From NCBI GenBank assembly GCA_002315235.1, contig DCGK01000064.1, positions 1 through 13,157 on the forward strand: a stretch of DNA of 13,157 nt, in the 5' to 3' direction. The position numbers were made by a program, and so were the translations under genes. This document shows, piece by piece, positions 1 through 7,485 of this stretch. The stretch's first letter is position 1; each line of letters begins with the position of its first letter. The stretch comes from Ruminococcus sp. UBA1780. Lineage in GTDB: Bacteria > Bacillota > Clostridia > Oscillospirales > Ruminococcaceae. The notes below the pieces were generated by a model. The model saw only the letters and a list, made by a program, of their open reading frames with translations, was not told the DNA's origin and made no database searches.

Positions 1-59
1 TTGATGTGCGAAGTTTGAGTTATTATGAAAAATAACGAATGAAGATACAGCCGGAACAT
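1..59 (-). CDS. Possible 5' end of a leftward gene, cut by the window edge
   Basis: Reading leftward, an ATG at 59-57 is followed by 19 codons without a stop to the window edge. The predicted start (MFRLYLHSLFFIITQ...) is hydrophobic, which could be a signal or membrane segment. A strong ribosome binding site, GGAGGGAG at 69-62, lies just upstream. A consensus-like promoter in the same direction is at 339-367. The competing reading is a rightward gene ending at a TAA at 33-35, with only ten codons visible and nothing recognisable. I prefer the leftward start because of the ribosome binding site and promoter, but the open frame is too short for a firm call and no function can be assigned. Confidence 0.35.
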   Translation of the reverse strand, partial: MFRLYLHSLFFIITQTSHI

Positions 60-105
60 TACTCCCTCCAGTCCGTACCGTATCAGGGCAGTTCTGTGAG
101 AACAC

Positions 106-160
106 AAAACCGCTTTCAGCGATTCACTGCACAGCACAGTAAACCGCTGAAAACGGTTTT
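106..160. terminator. Long stem-loop, terminator or attenuator
   Basis: AAAACCG plus TTTCAGCG (106-121) pairs with CGCTGAAA plus CGGTTTT (145-160), with one C/A mismatch. A short ACTG/CAGT pair lies inside the loop. The stem ends in a T run in both directions (TTTT then AATAAA rightward; TTTTGTGTT leftward), so direction cannot be fixed from sequence. Leftward, it lies between the promoter at 339-367 and the start at 59, which would make it an attenuator. Rightward, it could terminate a gene lying left of the window. Confidence 0.5.
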
Positions 161-470
161 AATAAACTATTAAAAAATAATCATCTGAAAATGCATCTGA
201 AACAGATGCAGCAATCCTGCATAAAAACATATTCAAAATCCCCTTTTTGTAATTCTCTAAATCCCTGAAAAACCCCTTACAATACATTTTTAGTCATTTA
301 TCATAAAAACAATCAAAAACTGTACTGTTAATACATGTATTGTATCACATTAAATTTCCGATTTCAAGTGCTTTTTAAGCAATTCACAAAAAATTCATAT
401 TTACATAAACTATAATCGAATTCTATGTAATAACATTTAACAAATCACCAAATATCAGCAGAGTTCAGAA
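161..470. other. AT-rich gene-free stretch, possible leftward leader
   Basis: No convincing gene is seen. It contains the promoter at 339-367 and a perfect 8-bp hairpin with a three-base loop (TGCATCTG 192-199, CAGATGCA 203-210). Reading leftward, that hairpin is followed by TTTT. A second CATCTG at 182-187 could compete for the same partner. A 24-codon leftward open frame starts at 230 behind an AAGGGG, but its product resembles nothing I know. It could be a leader peptide or chance. Confidence 0.3.
339..367 (-). promoter_or_regulatory. Leftward sigma-A-type promoter
   Basis: On the minus strand the -35 is TTGAAA (367-362) and the -10 is TACAAT (344-339), with exactly 17 bases between. Transcription would begin near 332 and run left, away from the ABC operon. 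That leaves a leader of roughly 270 bases before the putative start at 59. The region is AT-rich, so a chance match is possible. Confidence 0.45.
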
Positions 471-508
471 TTATAGTGAACGGCCATTTCATTTGTCGTT
501 TACTATAA
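471..508. repeat. Small palindromic element, copy a
   Basis: TTATAGTGAACG (471-482) pairs with CGTTTACTATAA (497-508), 12 pairs with one G-T wobble, around a 14-base loop. It abuts the terminator at 507-548. Related palindromes with TATAGTRAA/TTYAYTRTA arms lie at 8431-8456 and 13119-13141, each next to an intrinsic terminator. This suggests a dispersed REP-like repeat family. Confidence 0.5.
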
Positions 509-548
509 AAATGCAGTTTCCGCATCAAACTACGGAAACTGCATTTTT
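507..548 (-). terminator. Intrinsic terminator of the marR-ABC operon
   Basis: ATGCAGTTTCCG (511-522) pairs perfectly with CGGAAACTGCAT (533-544) around a 10-base loop. The stem is flanked by AAAA (507-510) and TTTT (545-548), so it is U-tailed in both directions. It begins 12 bases past the stop codon of the leftward ABC gene, which it most likely terminates. Confidence 0.85.
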
Positions 549-560
549 CTGCTTCATTTA

Positions 561-2354
561 TTATGCCACTACAAACTGGCTGTTGTACAGGTCTGCATAG
601 AAGCCCTTCTTTTCAAGAAGCTCACTGTGATTACCCTGTTCAATGATATCGCCGTCTTTCATAACAAGAATGATATCAGCATTCTTAATTGTTGAAAGTC
701 TGTGCGCAATTACAAATGATGTTCTTCCTTCAGTCAGCTTATCCATCGCCTCCTGAATAACCAGCTCTGTTCTGGTATCAACGGATGATGTTGCTTCATC
801 AAGTATAAGAAGCGGTGCATCCTTAATCATCGCCCTGGCAATTGTCAGCTGCTGTTTCTGACCCTCGGAAAGATTAAGTGAATCGGAAAGAAGCGTGTCA
901 TAGCCATCCGGAAGCGTAGCAATAAAATGACTGAGTCCTACAGCCGCACAGGCTCTGTCAAGTTCCTCATCAGTAACATTTTCCCTGTTGTAAACCAGAT
1001 TGTCACGTATTGTTCCCTCAAAAAGCCATGTATCCTGAAGAATCATGTCAAAGAGGTCGTGAACATTCTCTCTCTTCATATCATTTACAGACACTCCGTC
1101 AATAAGAATATCACCTTCGTCTATGTCGTAAAATCTCATGAGAAGATTTACCATAGTTGTTTTTCCGGCACCTGTAGGGCCGACTATAGCCACCTTCTGA
1201 CCGGCACTGAGTTTAGCTGAAAAATCATGTATAATTGTCTTGTCAGGATTATAGCCAAACTTTACATTTCTGAATTCAACATTACCCTTTACGCCGGCAG
1301 GCACAGCTGTTTTAGCTGATTCATCCGGCATTTCCTCAGATTCAAGCATTTCAAATACTCTCTTTGATGCTGCCGATGCCTGCTGAAGCTGTGTCATGGA
1401 CTGGGCAAATGTTGAAAGAGGCTGTGAAAAGAGTTTTGCGTAGATAACAAAAGCCATAATAGTACCAAGAGTAACTTTATCATTTCCGTTTACAATAAAT
1501 GCAACACCGGTAATAAAAATAAGGGCATAGGCAAGATTTCCGACAAAGCCCATTACAGGAAACATCATACCTGAAAGGAACTGTGACCTCCAGTTACTGT
1601 CATAAAGTCTTTCATTTATTGTATTGAATTTTTCCGTTTCAATTCCTTTTGCACCAAAGGCATGGACAATATTATGATTAGTATAGATTTCCTCTATGTG
1701 ACCGTTCATAGCACCAAGATCTGTCTGCTTTCGGTTAAAATATTTCTGTGACTGTCTGAGGATAATACCCATGAAAAAGAACCCCAGAAATGAAGACGCA
1801 ATAGTAACAAGGGCAAGGAGCCAGTTTGTGTCAAACATTTTCCATATAACACCGATAAATAATGTCAGCGAGTTAATAAGATTTGCAGAACTTGTTGAAA
1901 GCGTCTGACTTATTGTATCAACGTCATTTGTTACTCTTGAAAGAATATCTCCTCGGGTTGTTGTATCAAAATATCTCAGAGGAAGTCTGTTAATTTTCCT
2001 GTCAATATCTGTTCTCAGTCTTCTTGATGTATACTGGGTAACAGTAGCAGTTATAAAATGCTGCATATAGCTGAGCAGCGAGCCTGCTCCGTATATTGCC
2101 GCAAGTGTAAAGCATATGTTCTTAAATGCTTCCATGTCAACCTCTGACATGATACCTTTCATAATTTCATTAATAAGATCACTGATTTTTTCCGGGCCTA
2201 TGATTGTTGCATAAGCACTGCAGATTCCCATAACAAGCGCCACGGCAACTGCAGGAAGATATCTTTTACAGTAAACAAGTATTTTCTTAAGTGCACCGGC
2301 ATCTGCTTTTTCAGGATGCATATTGGCACGCATCATTCTACCCATAGGAGGCAT
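561..2354 (-). CDS. ABC exporter half-transporter (membrane + ATPase), consensus-site subunit
   Basis: A 597-residue type IV (ABCB-like) exporter half of usual full length. An N-terminal transmembrane domain occupies about residues 25-325, with helices near 33-53, 80-98, 158-200 and 262-310. The ATPase domain follows: Walker A GPTGAGKTT (392-400), Q-loop Gln440, signature LSEGQ (495-499), Walker B LLILDE (515-520) with catalytic Glu520, and switch His551. The signature has Glu in place of the second-position Gly of LSGGQ, while its own Walker B and H-loop are intact. This is the pattern of the catalytically competent partner in heterodimeric exporters such as TM287/288, BmrC/BmrD and LmrC/LmrD. 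The ATG lies one base after the stop of the upstream ABC gene, with an AGGAGA inside that gene's last codons, so translation is probably coupled. Substrate is unknown; drug, peptide or lipid export is the family norm. Confidence 0.92.
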   Translation of the reverse strand: MPPMGRMMRANMHPEKADAGALKKILVYCKRYLPAVAVALVMGICSAYATIIGPEKISDLINEIMKGIMSEVDMEAFKNICFTLAAIYGAGSLLSYMQHFITATVTQYTSRRLRTDIDRKINRLPLRYFDTTTRGDILSRVTNDVDTISQTLSTSSANLINSLTLFIGVIWKMFDTNWLLALVTIASSFLGFFFMGIILRQSQKYFNRKQTDLGAMNGHIEEIYTNHNIVHAFGAKGIETEKFNTINERLYDSNWRSQFLSGMMFPVMGFVGNLAYALIFITGVAFIVNGNDKVTLGTIMAFVIYAKLFSQPLSTFAQSMTQLQQASAASKRVFEMLESEEMPDESAKTAVPAGVKGNVEFRNVKFGYNPDKTIIHDFSAKLSAGQKVAIVGPTGAGKTTMVNLLMRFYDIDEGDILIDGVSVNDMKRENVHDLFDMILQDTWLFEGTIRDNLVYNRENVTDEELDRACAAVGLSHFIATLPDGYDTLLSDSLNLSEGQKQQLTIARAMIKDAPLLILDEATSSVDTRTELVIQEAMDKLTEGRTSFVIAHRLSTIKNADIILVMKDGDIIEQGNHSELLEKKGFYADLYNSQFVVA

Positions 2355-2355
2355 A

Positions 2356-4119
2356 TCAGTTCATCTCCTTTCCTGAAAGTTCAGCTTCAGAAAGCTGTGA
2401 AAGTGCTATTTCCCTGTAAACCGAACAGTTCCTGAGCAGTTCTTCATGTGTACCGATTCCTGCCGCTTCACCGTCATTAAGCACAAGTATCTTGTCTGCA
2501 TTTTTTATGGTACCGATTCTCTGTGCAACTATTATCACCGTTGTATCAGAAAGATTTTCTTTTAATGCCTTTCTGACAAGCATGTCAGTTTTATAGTCAA
2601 GAGCAGAAAATGTATCATCAAAAATCATGATTTCAGCGTCACTGAATACCGCTCTTGCAATGGAAAGTCTCTGCTTCTGTCCTCCGGAGAAATTAGTACC
2701 GCCCTGTGCTGTCTGAGTATGTATTCCTGTTTCAAGATCATTCACAAAATCAGCTTTGGCAATTTCAAGCGCGCGTGTTATTCTCTCGTCATCGTCTGAA
2801 ACATTCTCTGAACCATAGGTAATATTTGATTTTATATCACCCATAAACAGAGTTGCCTTCTGAGGTGCTACAGAAACTATTTTCTGCAGCTGAAGTTCAG
2901 GATAATCCTTGATATTGTTTCCGTCAATAAGTATTTCGCCTGATGAAGCATCATAATATCTTGGTATAAGATTTATGAGAGAAGTTTTACCGGTACCTGT
3001 AGCACCGATAATCGCAAATGTTTCTCCTTTTTTTATGCTGAAGCTGATGTTTTTTATGCATGGCTCAGCAGCGTCCTGATATGAGAAGGATACATTTCTG
3101 AATTCAACAGTTCCTGTTTCCTTCACCGGAATATCCTTTTCAGGGAAAATTACAGTTGTTTCTGTTTCTGTAACTTCATTTATACGTCCTGCAGAAACCA
3201 GTGCTCTCGGCATCATGATAAAAATCATAACAAGCATCATAAATGCGCCTACAACCTGAAGGGCATACTGCGTAAATGCTGTCATATTTCCTATTACTTC
3301 CGCTCTGCCGGTAATCTCTGTGCTGTTTATAAGATAAGCACCTATCCAGTATATTGCAAGAGTAAGACCGTTCATTGCAATAGTCATTACAGGCATCATG
3401 AGTGCCATAATACGGCTTGTGAAAAGATGATTTGATGTAATGGACTGATTCACCTTCATAAATTTGTCTTCCTGATAATTCTCAGCGTTGAAGGCTCTTA
3501 CAACCCTTACACCTGTGATATTCTCACGGGTTACATCATTAAGGTTGTCAGTAAGTCTCTGAATGGCTTTAAAACGCGGATAGGCTATAGCCACAAGCGT
3601 ACTCACTGTAATTACAAGAACTATAACGCAGATTATAACTGCAGTCGTCCACTCTACACTTGATGTGGAAATCTTGCATATTGCCCATACTGCCATTACA
3701 GGGGCCTTCAGCATAACCTGCATACCCATGGCTACAAGAACCTGCATATTTACTACGTCATTTGTTGTTCTTGTTATAAGACTAGGTGTGGAAAATCTGT
3801 TTATCTCTCTGTCCGAGAAGCTGAGAATTCGTCTGAAAAGAACTTCTCTCAGATTTTTTGCAAAATTAGCTGCTACCTGCGAAGCGAAAAATCCGCAGAC
3901 AATTGCAGATGTCATACTGCCAAGTGCACACAAAAGCATAAATCCTCCGTTTTTCACTACAGTATCCATATCTGCATTTCCGGATGATACTGATTCTGTA
4001 AGTTTCTGAGTATAATCCGGCATCTTCAGGTCAAGCCATACCTGAGAAACGACAAGAACAGCACATATAAATATGAACAGCCAGTCCCTGCCTTTAAGAT
4101 TTTTAATTATTTTTATCAT
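2356..4119 (-). CDS. ABC exporter half-transporter (membrane + ATPase), degenerate-site subunit
   Basis: A 587-residue ABC exporter half. The transmembrane domain spans about residues 10-310 (helices near 13-29, 58-80, 134-178, 236-262 and 276-302). The ATPase domain has Walker A GATGTGKTS (372-380), Q-loop Gln420 and signature FSGGQ (477-481). Walker B ends in Asp-Asp (501-502) where the catalytic Glu is expected, and the switch His is Gln533 (VAQR). These two substitutions mark the non-hydrolysing site of a heterodimer. Its signature is intact, so it would complete the consensus site formed with Walker A and B of the next gene. It starts 21 bases after the marR stop behind GAGGAA and runs directly into the second ABC gene. 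It is therefore expected to be controlled by the MarR protein. Substrate cannot be read from sequence. Confidence 0.92.
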   Translation of the reverse strand: MIKIIKNLKGRDWLFIFICAVLVVSQVWLDLKMPDYTQKLTESVSSGNADMDTVVKNGGFMLLCALGSMTSAIVCGFFASQVAANFAKNLREVLFRRILSFSDREINRFSTPSLITRTTNDVVNMQVLVAMGMQVMLKAPVMAVWAICKISTSSVEWTTAVIICVIVLVITVSTLVAIAYPRFKAIQRLTDNLNDVTRENITGVRVVRAFNAENYQEDKFMKVNQSITSNHLFTSRIMALMMPVMTIAMNGLTLAIYWIGAYLINSTEITGRAEVIGNMTAFTQYALQVVGAFMMLVMIFIMMPRALVSAGRINEVTETETTVIFPEKDIPVKETGTVEFRNVSFSYQDAAEPCIKNISFSIKKGETFAIIGATGTGKTSLINLIPRYYDASSGEILIDGNNIKDYPELQLQKIVSVAPQKATLFMGDIKSNITYGSENVSDDDERITRALEIAKADFVNDLETGIHTQTAQGGTNFSGGQKQRLSIARAVFSDAEIMIFDDTFSALDYKTDMLVRKALKENLSDTTVIIVAQRIGTIKNADKILVLNDGEAAGIGTHEELLRNCSVYREIALSQLSEAELSGKEMN

Positions 4120-4140
4120 TTCAGTTTCCTCATTATATTT

Positions 4141-4596
4141 TTATTCATCACAATTGATTTCATACTCTGAGAGCTCGTCATCAACTGCTGATTTTATTTC
4201 TTCTGAAAGCTTTACGAAATCAAGAAACTTTTCTTTTCCGGTTCTTTCTATTACAGCTGAAAAGAAATCAAGACATTTCTCCCTGTTTGCGTTCACGGTC
4301 TGTATTCCGTTATCAGAAATACTGACCATGGTTTTTCTTGCATCTGACGGATCCGCGAGTTTTTCAATCATACTGTTTTTCTCAAGCTTCTTAATCAGAA
4401 CTGCCACACGAGCCGTGCTTACATGCATATAAGTACTTATTTCTCCTGCTGTTACCGGGCGGCCGGAATCAAGAAGAAATTTAAGCAGGCACATTATACC
4501 GGCATTTTCCGTATCCACATGAGTAAACAGTTTCTTCGGTCTGCTTTTAACAAGACGTTCCAGAATGATTTCCGTTTCCTCTCTGGTTATCAACAT
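4141..4596 (-). CDS. MarR-family transcriptional regulator
   Basis: A 151-residue protein of typical MarR length. The winged helix-turn-helix spans about residues 34-100. Residues 48-75 (TAGEISTYMHVS followed by TARVAVLIKKLE) are the helix-turn-helix. The wing lies near residues 80-96, with the hallmark ADPSDARKTMVSIS (Asp85, Arg87). Flanking N- and C-terminal helices should form the dimer interface. The ATG at 4596 follows AGGAGGG closely and opens the operon ahead of two ABC exporter genes. MarR proteins next to exporters usually repress their own operon and release DNA when they bind the exported compound. Here the promoter carries a matching palindrome at 4612-4628, so autorepression is a strong inference. 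The ligand is unknown. Confidence 0.9.
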   Translation of the reverse strand: MLITREETEIILERLVKSRPKKLFTHVDTENAGIMCLLKFLLDSGRPVTAGEISTYMHVSTARVAVLIKKLEKNSMIEKLADPSDARKTMVSISDNGIQTVNANREKCLDFFSAVIERTGKEKFLDFVKLSEEIKSAVDDELSEYEINCDE

Positions 4597-4611
4597 TCAT
4601 CCCTCCTGTTT

Positions 4612-4628
4612 ATCTAACGTAGTTAGAT
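4612..4628. promoter_or_regulatory. Probable MarR operator, perfect palindrome
   Basis: ATCTAAC GTA GTTAGAT is a perfect inverted repeat with 7-base arms and a three-base centre. It overlaps the last bases of the -10 box and the expected transcription start of the marR operon, and ends 15 bases before the marR ATG. Size, symmetry and position fit a MarR dimer site that blocks RNA polymerase. Confidence 0.75.
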
Positions 4629-4655
4629 TATACCACTGATTTACATTTAAGTCAA
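4627..4655 (-). promoter_or_regulatory. Promoter of the marR-ABC operon
   Basis: The minus-strand -35 is TTGACT (4655-4650) and the -10 is TATAAT (4632-4627), separated by 17 bases, a near-perfect sigma-A promoter. The start is expected near 4620, giving a short leader of about 24 bases. A promoter this strong next to an operator suggests the operon is normally held off and strongly induced. Confidence 0.85.
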
Positions 4656-4676
4656 TGATAGCTTTGTGAAAAATGC

Positions 4677-4705
4677 TTGATAAAAAAACAGGAATGATGT
4701 ACAAT
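4677..4705 (+). promoter_or_regulatory. Promoter of the rightward three-gene operon
   Basis: TTGATA (4677-4682), 17 bases, then TACAAT (4700-4705) fits a sigma-A promoter. It is back to back with the marR promoter; the two -35 boxes are 21 bases apart. The leader of about 80 bases contains an imperfect inverted repeat (GTAAACGC 4720-4727, GCGCTTAC 4746-4753) and a direct repeat CATCCGAA (4733-4740 and 4757-4764), which could be a regulator site. The marR operator does not overlap this promoter. Confidence 0.6.
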
Positions 4706-4792
4706 ATAACTATAATAATGTAAACGCTGAGGCATCCGAACAAATGCGCTTACAATCATCCGAAATCACTGATTACAGACAAAGGAGTACGT

Positions 4793-5251
4793 ATGACTAA
4801 TTACCAGATTCGTTTTGATTTTGAACACCATGTTCTTCCAAATGCCTTTTTCACAAACCGTCTTGATTTTATCGGAATGCTTTTAATGGACAAAAATTCA
4901 CTTTTCTACGTGATTAAAGGAATGATGGAAGACAAAGGACTCGAATGTCCCTACACAGAAGACCAGTTCAGCATCATGCCATTAAGATTAAATGACGAAA
5001 TTTCACTTTTCACTCTGACGTTTCCGGAACCGGAAAAAGGTCCTCTCTGCTACAAATGTTATCTTTTCTTTGATGAGGAGTTCAGTCGTGCAATGTATTT
5101 CTGTATTGAGAAAAACGAAAAAGGCATTCCTGTGGTATGTGCATGGAACATTAAGGGAGAACACGTGGAATATATGCCTTGTTCTCTTGAGGACCTGGAC
5201 GACTTTAGAAAATGTGCAGATATTTTCAATACGGAATTTCATATCAGATAA
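4793..5251 (+). CDS. Unrecognised 152-aa cytoplasmic protein
   Basis: I do not recognise this family. The protein has no signal peptide, no clear membrane segment and no known catalytic motif. It is rich in aromatic and acidic residues. An N-terminal half with Phe- and Tyr-rich stretches is followed by a probable beta-rich segment (about residues 68-125, alternating hydrophobics such as ISLFTLTF, CYKCYLFF, AMYFCIE). It ends in an acidic helix (SLEDLDDF, 131-138). Cysteines at 52, 86, 89, 103, 116, 130 and 141 include a CYKC pair. The start is set by AAAGGAG five bases upstream of the ATG. It leads an operon with two transporter genes (19-base gap to the next), so a regulatory or accessory role for them is possible. 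That rests on context alone. Confidence 0.8.
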   Translation: MTNYQIRFDFEHHVLPNAFFTNRLDFIGMLLMDKNSLFYVIKGMMEDKGLECPYTEDQFSIMPLRLNDEISLFTLTFPEPEKGPLCYKCYLFFDEEFSRAMYFCIEKNEKGIPVVCAWNIKGEHVEYMPCSLEDLDDFRKCADIFNTEFHIR

Positions 5252-5270
5252 AAGATTAAGGAACTGAAAT

Positions 5271-6239
5271 ATGCAGAAAATCGATAAATACGCTGTTTTC
5301 AACGCTGCAAAAATATCCGCCGGATGCGCTGCATCCATCATAATTTCATCGCTGCTCAGTGTAAAATACAGTGCAACTGCCGGTCTTATTACTGTACTCA
5401 GCATTCAGAATACAAAAAAGGAAACAGCTGAAGTAGCTGTAAAAAGGCTTGTTTCATTTATATTTGCAGTCATGTTATCATGGATATGCTTTCATTTTCT
5501 TGGATATACTACTGCCGCTTTCACCATATATCTTTTTGTGTTCATACTGTTCTGCGGACTTTTCAAAGCTCAGAGTGCGATAGTACCTGTATCCGTCCTT
5601 ACAGCGCATATTCTGTCTGAAAAGCGCTTTGATTCTTCAATTGTAATAAACGAATTTCTCATTCTTTTTATTGGCGCCGGAGTAGGATTTCTTCTCAATC
5701 TTTATCTTCACAGAGATACGAGGAAAATGGCCAGGTACCGTGCAGCAGTGGATGACGAAATCAAGGCAATCATCGGAAGAATGTCAGACCGTGTTCTTAT
5801 CTGCGACAAGAGCAACTATACCGGGGACTGCTTCGAAAGACTTGACCAGTATATGTCCTCCGCGAAAAAACTTGCGGCGATAAACAGCGCAAATACCCTT
5901 CAGTACACTGACAACTACGACATACTTTATCTTGATATGCGTGAAAAGCAGATTGTAGTCCTTCATGAAATGTACAAATCTGTAAAGGAAATGAACGCCA
6001 CACCTGAACAGACAAAGATTATTTCCGCACTTCTGAAAAAAATCAATGAAGAGTACCATGAAAACAACAACGTCAGTTCACTGCTTGATGAAACTGACAG
6101 AATCATCCTTGAAATGAAAAATCAGAAAATGCCGGAAACACGTGAAGAATTTGAAAACAGAGCTTCGCTCTACACACTGATGATTCGTACAAGAGAATTT
6201 CTGTCAATCAAAAGCATGTTTATGAAAAGCAGAATATAA
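5271..6239 (+). CDS. Aromatic acid exporter family membrane protein (ArAE_1/DUF939-like)
   Basis: A 322-residue protein with two parts. Residues 1-147 carry about four to five membrane helices (near 14-30, 36-46, 60-78, 82-98 and 127-147). They include AGLITVLSIQNTKKE (37-51), the signature-like stretch of the Gram-positive ArAE_1 family (formerly DUF939). Residues 150-322 are a charged, helical cytoplasmic tail matching the family's C-terminal domain. Relatives belong to the wider FUSC superfamily, whose E. coli member AaeB exports hydroxybenzoic acids; transport by the Gram-positive branch is largely inferred. Only one membrane half is present, so it would need to oligomerise. AAGGAAC precedes the ATG. 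It lies 19 bases after the unknown gene and 18 bases before the antiporter gene, so it belongs to the same transcript. Confidence 0.8.
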   Translation: MQKIDKYAVFNAAKISAGCAASIIISSLLSVKYSATAGLITVLSIQNTKKETAEVAVKRLVSFIFAVMLSWICFHFLGYTTAAFTIYLFVFILFCGLFKAQSAIVPVSVLTAHILSEKRFDSSIVINEFLILFIGAGVGFLLNLYLHRDTRKMARYRAAVDDEIKAIIGRMSDRVLICDKSNYTGDCFERLDQYMSSAKKLAAINSANTLQYTDNYDILYLDMREKQIVVLHEMYKSVKEMNATPEQTKIISALLKKINEEYHENNNVSSLLDETDRIILEMKNQKMPETREEFENRASLYTLMIRTREFLSIKSMFMKSRI

Positions 6240-6257
6240 CAAAGGAGTTTTTTTACA

Positions 6258-7442
6258 ATGTTATTAAGCATTGCACTAATTTCACTTACAGGAATGCTTG
6301 CCGGACAGCTTTGCCGGAAAATCAGGCTTCCGTCGCTTATTGGCATGCTTGCCGCCGGTATACTTCTCGGTCCGTTTGTTTTCGGACTTATTGATGACAG
6401 TATTCTGAAAGTTTCATCTGATATCAGAAAAGCTGCACTGATCATTATACTGACCAGAGCTGGTCTGGGACTTGATTTTTCTGTATTGAAAAAGCTTGGA
6501 CGCCCCGCACTCCTTATGTGTTTTCTTCCTGCTACCTTTGAGCTTGCCGGAATGCTGCTGCTGGGTCCTTCACTACTTGGACTGTCACATACGGAATCTG
6601 CTGTAACAGGAGCCGTCCTGGCTGCAGTATCACCAGCTGTTGTAGTTCCGCGAATGGTTAAACTTATGGACGAAAAATACGGCACCAAAAGTGGCATACC
6701 TCAGCTGATACTTGCCGGTGCATCGGTTGATGATGTTTATGTTATTGTTCTGTTCACTACTTTTACAGGAATGCTTCAGGGACATGATGCTTCTTTACTG
6801 AGTTTTATAAACATCCCTGTATCAATAATCCTTGGTACAGCTGCCGGTTTAGTATCCGGTCTTTTTATTTATTTTCTGTTCAGGAAATTCAGTATAAACG
6901 ACACATATAAAATATTAATAATTACCTGTGTTTCATTTCTTCTGGTTTCAGCAGAAAATTCGCTTAACACTCCGATTACATTTGCATCGCTTATATCAGT
7001 AATGTTTATAGGAACGGTGCTTAAGCGAAAAGACCCGGAACTGGCAAAAAACATTTCAGACAAATTCAGCAAACTCTGGACTGCAGCCGAAATCTTTCTT
7101 TTCGTACTTGTAGGTGCATCAGTAAATATACGATATATCGGCAAAACAGGTGTATCAGCAGTTATACTCATAGCTGCTGTATTAGTCTTCAGAATGGCCG
7201 GTGTATTTATCAGTATTTCGGGTACAGGTTTAAAACGAAACGAAAAGTTATTCACCATGCTTGCATACACTCCTAAGGCTACAGTACAGGCTGCCATAGG
7301 CGGAATTCCACTCTCACTCGGACTTGACTGCGGTGATACAGTTCTCGCAGTTGCTGTACTTGCAATAGTGATTACAGCTCCTGTCGGAGCATTTGCTATT
7401 GATAATACATACAGAAAGCTTCTTTCCCATGACTGCGAATAA
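6258..7442 (+). CDS. Cation:proton antiporter (Na+/H+ exchanger family, CPA type)
   Basis: A 394-residue integral membrane protein with about 12-13 hydrophobic helices from end to end and no cytoplasmic nucleotide-binding (TrkA-N) domain. Family landmarks are RLPSLIGMLAAGILLGP (23-39) after the first helix, SPAVVVPRM (125-133) in the unwound fourth helix, and the ion-binding pair Asp158-Asp159 in GASVDDVYVIV. PKATVQAAIGG (339-349) holds the conserved Lys340 of the tenth helix. The Asp-Asp pair is typical of the electrogenic CPA2/NhaA-like branch, where CPA1 proteins have Asn-Asp. It would exchange Na+ or K+ for H+ across the cytoplasmic membrane. AAAGGAG precedes the ATG. It is the last gene of the rightward operon. 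The ion and the direction of exchange cannot be read from the sequence. Confidence 0.88.
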   Translation: MLLSIALISLTGMLAGQLCRKIRLPSLIGMLAAGILLGPFVFGLIDDSILKVSSDIRKAALIIILTRAGLGLDFSVLKKLGRPALLMCFLPATFELAGMLLLGPSLLGLSHTESAVTGAVLAAVSPAVVVPRMVKLMDEKYGTKSGIPQLILAGASVDDVYVIVLFTTFTGMLQGHDASLLSFINIPVSIILGTAAGLVSGLFIYFLFRKFSINDTYKILIITCVSFLLVSAENSLNTPITFASLISVMFIGTVLKRKDPELAKNISDKFSKLWTAAEIFLFVLVGASVNIRYIGKTGVSAVILIAAVLVFRMAGVFISISGTGLKRNEKLFTMLAYTPKATVQAAIGGIPLSLGLDCGDTVLAVAVLAIVITAPVGAFAIDNTYRKLLSHDCE

Positions 7443-7446
7443 TAAA

Positions 7447-7480
7447 CATGGCTAATTCATTAATTCCAGGCCATGCTTTT
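7447..7480. terminator. Probable bidirectional terminator between convergent genes
   Basis: CATGGC (7447-7452) pairs with GCCATG (7470-7475). Rightward it is followed by CTTTT, and leftward by TTTATTATT. A weaker AATT/AATT pair lies inside the 17-base loop. It sits directly after the antiporter stop and would also face transcripts leaving tatD. The six-pair stem makes it a moderate terminator at best. Confidence 0.5.
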
Positions 7481-7485
7481 AACAG

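Noticed and set aside
3..35. Tail of a rightward gene ending in TAA at 33-35
   Set aside because: Only ten codons are visible. It is less well supported than the leftward start with its strong ribosome binding site, but sequence left of the window could reverse this choice.
60..332. T-box leader upstream of the left-edge gene
   Set aside because: The conserved T-box antiterminator sequence (AGGGTGGNACCGCG-like) is absent on the minus strand.
6170..6697. Long antisense open frame over the start of the antiporter gene
   Set aside because: It is low-complexity (Ser, Pro, Ala rich), overlaps two well-supported genes on the opposite strand and has no family match I can recognise.
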